Positions 52,589-60,621 of a DNA stretch of 64,000 nt are shown here, in pieces. Origin of the DNA: an uncultured Alphaproteobacteria bacterium. Its GTDB lineage: Bacteria > Pseudomonadota > Alphaproteobacteria > Caulobacterales > Parvularculaceae. Position numbers and translations under genes: made by a program. The DNA is taken from contig CADEDN010000005.1 in the NCBI GenBank assembly GCA_902826095.1, forward strand, positions 1 through 64,000, given 5' to 3'. The notes under the pieces are model-generated. The model was not told the origin of the DNA, ran no database searches, and was given only the letters and a program-made list of their open reading frames with translations. Numbering within the stretch: the first letter of the stretch is position 1; the number at the start of each line of letters is the position of its first letter.

Positions 52589-53869
52589 CTACAAATCCGG
52601 CTTATCGCGTTTCATCTCGAGCCCGCCATTGCGGGTGATGACGGCGACATCGATCGGCCCGCCGACGGTTTCGATCGAATGCATGACCTTCTGCTGGAAG
52701 GAATTCAGCTTGATGAGCGAGGCGGCGGTCTCGCCGAGTTCGCGCTTGGGAAGCGATCCGATCGCGCGATAGATCGGGCGCGTGTGGACGGCGTATTGAT
52801 AGGCGTCGATCGATTTGAAGAATTCCCGGAGCGCGTGGCCCATGTTGTTTTCGGAATAATCGCGGAACAGCTGCTGGCGCTGCTGGTCCGAGATCGGCGC
52901 GCGGCTGACGAGATCGGTGACGAGGTTCATCGAGAGCTTCAAGGTCTCGCCATACATGAACATTCGAAGATATTGGTCCATGCCCGTCAGAAAGGTCCGG
53001 ATCATCCGGTCCTGCGCGAAGGGCTGAACGACCGGCCCGCCGTCCGAGGTCATGTCGGCGGCGCGATCTTGTTTGCGCTTCAAAATGCCGAGAATGACGC
53101 TTGAGGTGAGGTAGGAGCGCATCGCCGGGAATTTGTCGCGCGCGCCAAAGCCCGCGAAAACGACCCCGGTGTAATGCTCGAAGAAGGCGTCGCGCGTCGC
53201 CGAAAAAACGGCGATCTCGCGAAGCCGTTCGATTGTCGCGTCCGAGACGGCGAACGCGCCGTAATCATTGCGAAGCGAGGCGACAAGGCTCTGGATCAGC
53301 TGTTCGATCTCGTTGCGGTAGCGGCGGCGCACCTGCTCGGCCATGCCGCCCGGGAAGCAGGCGAGATCGCCGCGCTGGGTGTCGTCGGGATAGCGCTGAT
53401 AGTCGGCGTGGAGCTGGCCGACGACGAATTCGAAGATCGCCGCGAGATGGTCTTTGACCCGCGCGCCGGGCGCCTGCGCGAGCTTTTGGATCTGCGCGTC
53501 GAAATCCTCGGCGATGACGGTGAAGACGACCGCCATCAGCTTGAAAAACTCCGTATCCTGATGATCAGCGGGGAAGAGGTCCGGATTGCCGGACAGGAAA
53601 TTCATGAAGTCTTCGGCGTAGTCCTGCACCGTGTCGAGCGAGCGCCCGCGCGTCTGGTCGCGGTAAAGCGAGATCACCGTCTCCCACGGCGTCGACATGA
53701 TTTCGGCGTTGTTATAGATCATCACGCCGACCGGCTGGCCCTCGACCAGCGGGAACAGCTTGTCCACCGACTGATAGGTCTTGAGGTACTGGTGGCCGGT
53801 GATCGTGACGGCGCTGTCCGCGGCCATCGCCACCGCCTGGCGGTTCATCAACACCACTTCGGAGGTCAT
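52589..53869 (-). CDS. Proteasome-like Ntn-hydrolase with long C-terminal extension
   Basis: 426 residues from ATG 53869. After Met removal the chain starts TSEVVLMNRQAVAMAADSAV, very like proteasome beta/HslV subunits, where Thr1 is the nucleophile. Thr1 and Asp17 (in AADS) fall at exactly the proteasome positions, and Lys36 in SVDKLFPL matches Lys33 with a three-residue shift. PVGVMIYNNAEIMSTPWET follows where proteasomal strands are expected. Unlike the usual 170-250 residues, a further roughly 200 mostly helical residues follow. I read this as an Ntn hydrolase, possibly a threonine protease or amidase; substrate, assembly and activity are inference. Confidence 0.7.
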   Translation of the reverse strand: MTSEVVLMNRQAVAMAADSAVTITGHQYLKTYQSVDKLFPLVEGQPVGVMIYNNAEIMSTPWETVISLYRDQTRGRSLDTVQDYAEDFMNFLSGNPDLFPADHQDTEFFKLMAVVFTVIAEDFDAQIQKLAQAPGARVKDHLAAIFEFVVGQLHADYQRYPDDTQRGDLACFPGGMAEQVRRRYRNEIEQLIQSLVASLRNDYGAFAVSDATIERLREIAVFSATRDAFFEHYTGVVFAGFGARDKFPAMRSYLTSSVILGILKRKQDRAADMTSDGGPVVQPFAQDRMIRTFLTGMDQYLRMFMYGETLKLSMNLVTDLVSRAPISDQQRQQLFRDYSENNMGHALREFFKSIDAYQYAVHTRPIYRAIGSLPKRELGETAASLIKLNSFQQKVMHSIETVGGPIDVAVITRNGGLEMKRDKPDL

Positions 53870-54189
53870 TCGCCCCTCATCCTCCCAACACCCCGACATC
53901 CGACCGGGGGCGGGAGGCCGCCGGCGGCGAACCCATCCCCGAGAGGGTCCAGCGGGCGATGTTAACGATAAAAGCCCGGCTTGGAAACGCCGCCTGTCGC
54001 CGCGGACGGCGCTTGTCGCCCCCGCGCCACAGCCCGTCCGGCTCGCCCCAAAACCCCGTCGGTTCGTCCAAAATCGCGGAAAAGTGCGGTTTTGTGTGAT
54101 GTAAATCGCGCATCCCGACCCTAATTCGGCCGTATCTGAAGGACGCCGGACGGACAAAAATAACCCCGCCGGCGGTGGGAGAGACCAAA

Positions 54190-54315
54190 ATGACAGTTCT
54201 TGGACCGGCCGGAATCATCATCATCGCCTTTGTCGGCTTCATTTCGGCGCTTGCGGCGACCTATTCGATCGAAGAGGCCGTCAGGGGCGCCGTCAGATCG
54301 CCGCGCGGGCGCTGA
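54190..54315 (+). CDS. Tiny single-pass membrane protein, 41 aa
   Basis: ATG 54190 follows GGGAGAG at good spacing. The product is one membrane helix (GPAGIIIIAFVGFISALAAT) with a short acidic turn and an Arg-rich tail (SPRGR). Too short to show a family. It precedes a second tiny membrane protein on the same strand. Confidence 0.55.
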   Translation: MTVLGPAGIIIIAFVGFISALAATYSIEEAVRGAVRSPRGR

Positions 54316-54381
54316 AAAAGTCGGACTTTGTTCAGCTTGCGGGCGTCTAATGCCCCTGCCTTGCGGAGTCCGGATTGCCCC

Positions 54382-54498
54382 ATGAGCGCCGCCGCCTTCC
54401 TGCTGATCGCCTTTATCGGCCTCGTCACGCTCGCGAGCCTCGCGTTCATCCTTCAAAACGCCTTTGGCCGGCGACCGCCCGGGGACGGCGAGCGCTAG
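54382..54498 (+). CDS. Tiny single-pass membrane protein, 38 aa
   Basis: It starts MSAAAFLLIAFIGLVTLASL, one hydrophobic helix, then RRPPGDGER. It resembles its neighbour in layout (helix plus basic tail), which suggests a related pair. The stop codon merges into a family C repeat. Confidence 0.5.
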   Translation: MSAAAFLLIAFIGLVTLASLAFILQNAFGRRPPGDGER

Positions 54499-54500
54499 TC

Positions 54501-54565
54501 TTTTGATTAGTCGCGCGTTCCTGTCCGAAAACCGCTGACACTTTTCGGGAACGCGCTCCAGAGCC
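54501..54565 (-). repeat. Family C-like repeat, partial
   Basis: On the minus strand it reads CGTTCCCGAAAAGTGTCAGC and then GGTTTTCGGACAGGAACGCG, the palindromic core typical of Alphaproteobacteria and related to the core at 7209-7237. Confidence 0.7.
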
Positions 54566-54600
54566 TTGCCGGTTTTCGCGAACCCCGCGACGACGGCCAG

Positions 54601-56148
54601 ATGGCGCTCTTCAACAAAATTTCGATCGCGAAGGCTTACGCGGCGATCGCCCTCATCTTCGGGGCGTTCTTTCTCGCTTCGACCCCGCCTTTCGGGACCG
54701 GCGACGAGACCGCGCATTTTGAGCGGTCCTACGAAATCGCGACCGGCGCCTTCCTCGGCGCCGACGGCGTCCCGGCCGGCATGCAATCGCTGATCGACGA
54801 CGCGTTCGGCAAGGTGAAGTCGGGCGAGGCGGTCAGCGCCGAAGACTATCAGCGCTGGGCGGCGATCCCGCTCGACGGCGCCGACATCACGCCATGGCCG
54901 GAACCCATTCGCGTCGTGATGCGGCTTCACAGCCCGCTCTGCTATCTCCATCTGGCGCCGGTTTCGGCCGTCGGCGCGGCGTTCGGATTGCCGCCGCTCT
55001 GGCAGTTCTATCTCGGGCGCCTCGCCGCGCTTCTGGTCGGCGTCATTCTGGTTTCCGCGGCGATCGCGCGGGCGCCGTCGGCGTTGCGGCCGGCGCTCGC
55101 TTCGGTCGCGCTCTTGCCGACGACAATCGTCTATTTCGCCGGGCTGAATATTGAATCGCTGCTTGTCGGCCTCGGCTTTTATTTTTTCGCCCTGATCGCG
55201 AGCCTTTGCGCCGAGCCGGACAAGCGGCTTGCAAGAGGCGACATCATCGCGCTCGCCGCTGTCGCTTTCCTGCTCGGGCAGTTCAAGACCGGCTATCTTC
55301 TCATTCCCGCCGCCGCGCTGGTCCTGCCGAAGACGAAATTCGCCAGTCTCCCGTCGCGCGCGCTGATCCTCGCCTTGATCATTCTGCCGGGCGTCGTCGC
55401 CAGTCTCGGCTGGGCGATGATCGTCAAGGACGCGATCCTCGGCGATCTCGTCTATTCGACGCTTGACGGCAATCATGTCGAGCCGGCGGCGCAACTGAAA
55501 GGCGTACTCGCCGATCCGCTCGGCTACGCAGCCGTCGTCGCGAGGACGATCTTCGCTTCCGACGCGCCGACGATCGCGTGGAAGACGTTCATCGGGACCG
55601 CCGGCTGGACGAACATTCCGCTGCCGCCGCTCTTCCTCGCGCTGTCGACGGTCGCGCTCGTTCTGGTCTGGATGAGCGGCGAGGCGGCGCCAAAGCCGTT
55701 GACGCGGCCCTTCGCGGCTTTCGTGCAGCTTTCGGTATTTGCGGCGACCGCGCTCTTTATTCTGACGCTCGTCTATTTCCAGTGGAACGGCGTCGGCGCG
55801 CAAACGATCACCGGTTTTCAGGGACGCTATCTTCTCGCCGCGGCGCCGTTCGTTCTTGCGCTCGCGCCGCTGCGTCTTGAGCTTCTGGCGGCGCCCGGCC
55901 GGCGCGAGGCGCTGGCGTTCGGCGCCGCTATCATCGGCCTTCTCGCAATGGCCGCCGCCGTGACGGATCGCTATTACGGACATGGCTCAGCGATCCAGCG
56001 CGAGGCGTCGAGCGCGAGCGCGTCGCGCATCCGCGAAATTTCCGAAAGCTTCGCGCAAAGCGCCGACCAATCATCATCGGCCGCGATCGGCGCCCAGATC
56101 GCCTCGACCTCGTCGATCAGCATGGTTGAGGGCGCGCCGGCGAAATAG
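54601..56148 (+). CDS. DUF2142 multi-pass membrane protein
   Basis: 515 residues with about ten membrane segments. The early loop FGTGDETAHFERSYEIATG matches the DUF2142 family (predicted GT-C-like membrane proteins, some in polysaccharide synthesis). Hydrophobicity ends near residue 460 (RYYG), after which about 50 Ser/Ala-rich residues run 175 bp into the 3' end of the convergent selO gene. That tail is probably due to loss of the original stop codon. Confidence 0.85.
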   Translation: MALFNKISIAKAYAAIALIFGAFFLASTPPFGTGDETAHFERSYEIATGAFLGADGVPAGMQSLIDDAFGKVKSGEAVSAEDYQRWAAIPLDGADITPWPEPIRVVMRLHSPLCYLHLAPVSAVGAAFGLPPLWQFYLGRLAALLVGVILVSAAIARAPSALRPALASVALLPTTIVYFAGLNIESLLVGLGFYFFALIASLCAEPDKRLARGDIIALAAVAFLLGQFKTGYLLIPAAALVLPKTKFASLPSRALILALIILPGVVASLGWAMIVKDAILGDLVYSTLDGNHVEPAAQLKGVLADPLGYAAVVARTIFASDAPTIAWKTFIGTAGWTNIPLPPLFLALSTVALVLVWMSGEAAPKPLTRPFAAFVQLSVFAATALFILTLVYFQWNGVGAQTITGFQGRYLLAAAPFVLALAPLRLELLAAPGRREALAFGAAIIGLLAMAAAVTDRYYGHGSAIQREASSASASRIREISESFAQSADQSSSAAIGAQIASTSSISMVEGAPAK

Positions 56149-57416
56149 GGATCGGCGAGGCGCTCGGGCCGCGCCGGCTCGAACGCGAGAAAACGCTGGC
56201 GGAGCGGCGCGAAACTCGCGTCCGCGTAATGCGGCGCGACCGGGCTTTGCGCGGCGCGCGCCGCCGACGCGGACCCGCAGAACCAGTCGAAAAAGACCCG
56301 CTCGAACGGGATTCGCCGCGCTTCCATCCATTGCAGCAGGTCGCCCGTGAAATCGAAATCCGTCGCGCCCGACCGGACAAGACCCAAGCGCGCGAAAAAC
56401 GCTTCCGTCATCGCCTGTTCAAACCGCGCCGTGAAAGATTGCAGCGCCCTGTTGAGCGCGTCTTCCGCCGCATGCGCGATCAAGGTCCCGCCGAGCCTTG
56501 AAAGATTCCACAGCGCCGCCTCGGGCTGGCGGCCATAGGCGTAAAGGCCGCTCTCGTCGAAATAGGCGGCGGTGAAGGAAAAGTCGGTCTCGCCGAGAAA
56601 GCGCCAGGGGCCGTAGTCGAAACTCTCGCCGGTGACGTTCATGTTGTCGGTGTTGAGAACGCCGTGCACGAAACCCGCCGCCATCCATTGCGCGGCGAGC
56701 CGCGCCGTGCGGGCGACAACGCGGTCGAAAAATCGGACGGTTTTTTCGGCGCGCGCAAGCGGCTCAAGATCGGGATCGAACTCGGCGACGCAATAATCGA
56801 CAAGGCGCGCGATCGCGTCGGCGTCGCCCTCATAAGCGAGGCGCTGAAAGGCGCCGAAACGGACATGGCTGTGGCCGAGCCGGACGAGAACGGATGAGCG
56901 CGTCGGGGAGGGCTCGTCGTTCCGGAAAAGCGCCTCGCCGGTCTCAATGAGGCTGAAGGTCTTCGACGTGTAGACGCCGAGCGCTTCCAGCATTTCCGTC
57001 GCGAGAATTTCGCGGACGCCCCCCTTCAGCGTCAGCCTTCCGTCCGCCGTCCTTGAATAGGGCGTCCTGCCCGAGCCCTTCGTGCCGAGGTCGAGGAGGC
57101 GCCCCTGATCGTCGCGCAATTGCGCGAACAGGAAGCCGCGCCCGTCGCCGATGTCCGGATTGTAGCTGCGGAACTGGTGGCCGTGATAGCGGATCGCCAG
57201 CGGGCGCGGCAGATTATCCGCAAGCGGATCAAATCGCGCAAAATGGCGAAGCCACGCGTCGTCGGAGAGATCGCCGAGCCCGACCGCGCGCGCCCAAAGG
57301 TCATTGCGGTAGCGCAAGACCGCCTTCGGAAAGGACGCGGGCTCCACCGGATCGAAGAAGGGCGCGCCGCCGAGCGCGGCAAATCTTGGGTCGGGCCTGT
57401 ATCCAACGCTTGGCAT
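55974..57416 (-). CDS. selO: SelO-family protein adenylyltransferase
   Basis: 480 residues from ATG 57416 (GGAG four bases upstream). Family landmarks are YHGHQFRSYNPDIGDGRGFL, GTKGSGRTPYSR, RLTLKGGVREILATEML and FVHGVLNTDNMNVTGESFDYG. SelO (YdiU) is a pseudokinase-fold AMP transferase acting on redox proteins. Upstream ATGs exist (57494, 57521), but the region before 57416 shows no SelO similarity. A C-terminal Cys (EPCP) near the end recalls the selenocysteine/Cys of the family. Confidence 0.92.
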   Translation of the reverse strand: MPSVGYRPDPRFAALGGAPFFDPVEPASFPKAVLRYRNDLWARAVGLGDLSDDAWLRHFARFDPLADNLPRPLAIRYHGHQFRSYNPDIGDGRGFLFAQLRDDQGRLLDLGTKGSGRTPYSRTADGRLTLKGGVREILATEMLEALGVYTSKTFSLIETGEALFRNDEPSPTRSSVLVRLGHSHVRFGAFQRLAYEGDADAIARLVDYCVAEFDPDLEPLARAEKTVRFFDRVVARTARLAAQWMAAGFVHGVLNTDNMNVTGESFDYGPWRFLGETDFSFTAAYFDESGLYAYGRQPEAALWNLSRLGGTLIAHAAEDALNRALQSFTARFEQAMTEAFFARLGLVRSGATDFDFTGDLLQWMEARRIPFERVFFDWFCGSASAARAAQSPVAPHYADASFAPLRQRFLAFEPARPERLADPYFAGAPSTMLIDEVEAIWAPIAADDDWSALCAKLSEISRMRDALALDASRWIAEPCP

Positions 57417-57519
57417 AAAACTCCAAAAAACCGGCTTCTCTGCCGACTTCAACCCCGGACAGGCGTCAATCCCGGCTGAATCCGCCAAATCCATGTTGCG
57501 CGCGCGAAGATTTTCAAGC

Positions 57520-57690
57520 ATGCACAACGCCCCGGAAAGAGGGTTCGAATGGCTTATGGCGCAACGGCCGACAGCGCAAACGGCGCAAGACGCGGCTCTC
57601 TCGGCGCAGACCGCGGCCGCCGCCGGACCCGCGCGGATCATCGAAAATCCGCGGGCGGCCGCTTATCCCGTTGAAATCGCCGACGATTGA
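57520..57690 (+). CDS. Possible small hypothetical protein, 56 aa
   Basis: Starts MHNAPERGFEWLMAQRPTAQ and ends AYPVEIADD. Third codon positions are mostly G/C as in real genes here, but the ribosome-binding site is weak and no family is recognised. It lies in the divergent space between selO and nfeD. Confidence 0.3.
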   Translation: MHNAPERGFEWLMAQRPTAQTAQDAALSAQTAAAAGPARIIENPRAAAYPVEIADD

Positions 57691-57786
57691 GCGCGCGCGC
57701 CGAAAAGCGGCGCCGGTCGCCGATTGGCGATTGATTAGCGCCCATCGACGCCTATTTTCAGCATGAGTTCGCGAAAGGGGCGGGGC

Positions 57787-59304
57787 ATGCGTGACATCTC
57801 GGGAAAAGCGGCCAGGCTGACCCTCCTCGCCGCGATCGCCGCCTTTGGCGCCGCGCTGTTCGGGTTTGCGGCGAAGGCGCAACAGGCGGACGCCGCGCGC
57901 CAGGCGGTGATCTTGCGGATCGACGGCCCGGTCACCCCCGCCAATGCGCAATATCTCGCAAGGGAGATCGGCGAGGCGTCGGCGGCGAACAAGGAATTGA
58001 TCGTCATCGAAATCGACACGCCGGGCGGTCTTGTCGATTCGATGAAGACGATCATCAAGGCGGTGCTGGCGTCTGAAACGCCGGTCGCGACATTCGTCTC
58101 GCCGCAGGGCGCGCGATCCGCCTCCGCCGGGCTCTACATCATGTACGCCGCGCATGTCTCGGCGATGGCCCCGAACACCAATACGGGCGCCGCGACGCCG
58201 GTCGAACTTGGCGGGCCGCCGAGCGAGGAGAACCCGTTCGAGGAAAAGGGCGGGAAAGACGAAAACCCGGCCGCGCCTGAAGCCGCGCCCGAGGCCGCCC
58301 CAACAGACGCCCAGCCGGCGGACGCTCAGCCTGCGGACGAAACCGCGGCGCCCGCCGCCGCGCCCGAAGAAACCCCCCCGCTCGCCAACGCCGACGCGAT
58401 GCGCGCCAAAATCATCAATGACAGCGTCGCCTATATCCGCGCGCTCGCCGAAGAGCACGGCCGCAACGCCGACTGGGCTGAAAAGGCGGTTCGGGAAGCC
58501 GCCTCTGTGACCAGCCGCCAGGCGCTTGACCTCGGCGTCATCGACTTGATCGCGAACGATCTCGACGATCTCCTGAAGCAGATCGACGGGCGCGTCGTCA
58601 AAACCGTCGCCGGCGAGAAAACGCTGCGGACCGCAGACCTTGTTCTTGAGCGGGTCGAGCCGACCCTGATCGAGCGCATTCTCGGCTTCATCGCCGATCC
58701 CAATGTCGCGGTCATCTTGATGTCGCTGGCGACGACCGGGATCATCATCGAAATGTGGAATCCGGGATCGATCTTCCCGGGCGCGGTCGGCGTCATCTGC
58801 CTGCTTCTCGGGCTCTACGCCTTGCAGGTGCTTCCTTATAATTGGCTGCCGCTCGCCTTGATGGGCGTCGGCGCGATCTTGATCGCGGTTGAGGCCTATT
58901 CGCCGACCTTCGGGCTCGCGGGGATATCCGGGCTCGGGCTCATCGGGGTCGGCATGTATTTTCTGTTCCCGGAGGAATTTCGCGTGTCGACCTCCGTCAT
59001 CGGAATCTTGCTGGCGATGGTCGGCGCGCTGCTCGCGCTCGTGCTCGTCGCCGTCGTCGGCTCGCGCAGCCATGGGCCGATGATCGGCGGCGAAGCGATC
59101 CGCAAGCGCGAAGGGGTCGTCGACGACTGGGACGGCAAGGAGGGCTGGGTGATCGTCGAGGGCGAGCGCTGGCGCGCCCGCTCCGACCGGCCGCTGCACC
59201 CCGGCGACAAGATCAAGGTGGTCGAGATCGACGGCCTTGTCCTCATCGTCAAACAGGCCAAGGCTTCGGGCCTGCTTGAGGCGTTCGCCCCGCGTCCCGC
59301 ATGA
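57787..59304 (+). CDS. NfeD family membrane serine protease (long form)
   Basis: 505 residues from ATG 57787 with AAAGGGGCGGGG upstream. Signal peptide, then a ClpP-like protease domain (AVILRIDGPVTPANAQYL, IDTPGGLVDSMKTII, catalytic Ser in ARSASAGLYIM), an Ala/Pro/Asp-rich insert near 145-205, four to five membrane helices and a C-terminal OB-fold. Long NfeD proteins pair with SPFH proteins; archaeal homologues cleave stomatin. It leads the operon with the short NfeD and the SPFH gene. Confidence 0.93.
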   Translation: MRDISGKAARLTLLAAIAAFGAALFGFAAKAQQADAARQAVILRIDGPVTPANAQYLAREIGEASAANKELIVIEIDTPGGLVDSMKTIIKAVLASETPVATFVSPQGARSASAGLYIMYAAHVSAMAPNTNTGAATPVELGGPPSEENPFEEKGGKDENPAAPEAAPEAAPTDAQPADAQPADETAAPAAAPEETPPLANADAMRAKIINDSVAYIRALAEEHGRNADWAEKAVREAASVTSRQALDLGVIDLIANDLDDLLKQIDGRVVKTVAGEKTLRTADLVLERVEPTLIERILGFIADPNVAVILMSLATTGIIIEMWNPGSIFPGAVGVICLLLGLYALQVLPYNWLPLALMGVGAILIAVEAYSPTFGLAGISGLGLIGVGMYFLFPEEFRVSTSVIGILLAMVGALLALVLVAVVGSRSHGPMIGGEAIRKREGVVDDWDGKEGWVIVEGERWRARSDRPLHPGDKIKVVEIDGLVLIVKQAKASGLLEAFAPRPA

Positions 59305-59334
59305 GGCGTCCGCCCCGCATGAGGAAAGTTCTTT

Positions 59335-59634
59335 GTGACTGAGACCGGCGCAAATCCCTGGCTGCTGGCGGGTGTCCTTGGCGCGATCATCGCGTTCACG
59401 GCGGTCAAGCTCTTCTGGGGCGTCTCGCAATGGGCGAAAAAGCCCCAGCACCGCGTCGGCGACCGCTGGGGCGAGGAGACGGTCGAGGTGACCGAATGGG
59501 CGCAAGGCGGGAAAGGCTATGTGCTGGCCGGCGGCGAGCTTTGGAGAGCGGTCTCGAAAGACGCGCTCGCGCCCGGCGACCGCGTCTATGTCCAGAAAGT
59601 GAAGGGATTGACGCTCGAAGTCCGCAAGGGCTGA
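59335..59634 (+). CDS. Short NfeD-like protein
   Basis: 99 residues, GTG start with GAGGAAAG upstream. One membrane helix (LLAGVLGAIIAFTAVKLFW) is followed by an NfeD-type OB-fold (GETVEV-like GEETVEVTEWA and VYVQKVKGLTLEVRKG). It lies 30 bp after the long nfeD gene and before the SPFH gene. Confidence 0.82.
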   Translation: MTETGANPWLLAGVLGAIIAFTAVKLFWGVSQWAKKPQHRVGDRWGEETVEVTEWAQGGKGYVLAGGELWRAVSKDALAPGDRVYVQKVKGLTLEVRKG

Positions 59635-59685
59635 CGGCGCGGCGTTCGATCGAGGCGGAAACGCCCGCAACCAATGGAGAATGAC

Positions 59686-60441
59686 ATGCCTGATTTCGGC
59701 CTCCTCGGGATTTTGGCGTTCGTGGCGCTCTTTGTGCTGACGAACGTCGTCAAGATCCTTCGCGAATATGAGCGCGGCGTCGTCTTCACGCTCGGCCGCG
59801 TCGGCCGAACGGCGGCGGGCCCCGGCCTCGTCCTTCTCGTTCCCGGCATCCAGCAGATGCGCAAGGTCGACATGAGGACGCTCGTCCACGACGTTCCCGC
59901 GCAGGACGTGATCAGCCGCGACAACGTTTCGGTGAAGGTGAACGCGGTCATCTATTACCGCGTCGTCGATGCGGTCAGAGCCGTCGTTCAGGTCGAAAAC
60001 TACATGGCGGCGACCAGCCAGCTCGCGCAGACGACGCTGCGGTCCGTCCTCGGCAAGCATGAACTCGACGAGATGCTGCAAGAGCGCGACAAGCTCAACA
60101 AGGACATCCAGGCGATCCTCGACCATCAGACCGAAGCCTGGGGGATCAAGGTCTCGAATGTCGAAATCAAGCATGTCGACGTCGCGCCGGAAATGATCCG
60201 CGCGATCGCCAAGCAAGCGGAAGCCGAACGCGAGCGGCGCGCCAAGATCATCTCCGCCGAAGGCGAACAGCAGGCCGCCGCAAAACTCTCGGAAGCCGCG
60301 ACGATCCTTGCGACGTCCGCCGGCGCGATGGAGCTGCGCTATCTTGGCGCCCTCCAGGAAATCGCCTCCGACCGCACCAACACCATCGTCTTCCCGTTCT
60401 CGCTCGCCGATCTCGCCCGCGCGATCCGCGGGACGCACTGA
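59686..60441 (+). CDS. SPFH/band-7 (slipin, stomatin-like) protein
   Basis: 251 residues from ATG 59686, chosen because GGAGA lies six bases upstream. N-terminal membrane hairpin, then the SPFH domain: [43 protein letters not shown] and [19 protein letters not shown], with a coiled-coil end. It probably forms membrane rafts or oligomers with NfeD. Confidence 0.95.
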   Translation: MPDFGLLGILAFVALFVLTNVVKILREYERGVVFTLGRVGRTAAGPGLVLLVPGIQQMRKVDMRTLVHDVPAQDVISRDNVSVKVNAVIYYRVVDAVRAVVQVENYMAATSQLAQTTLRSVLGKHELDEMLQERDKLNKDIQAILDHQTEAWGIKVSNVEIKHVDVAPEMIRAIAKQAEAERERRAKIISAEGEQQAAAKLSEAATILATSAGAMELRYLGALQEIASDRTNTIVFPFSLADLARAIRGTH

Positions 60442-60621
60442 GCGCGGGATGACAGGACTTGCTGTTGAATTGGCGCAACAGGTGGTGGAAACCGGCCGCC
60501 GCCGCGCGAAATAAGGCCGAAAGTTGCGCGTTGCGCCTCGTCCGCGCGGAAGAAATCGCCTAGGCATCGTCTCAATAAAAGGAAGGCCGCCCGCCGATGG
60601 GGGGCCGATCAGGGAGGAAGT

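Noticed and set aside
54121-55983. Minus-strand open frame of 620 codons
   Set aside because: Extremely Arg-rich shadow of the DUF2142 gene.
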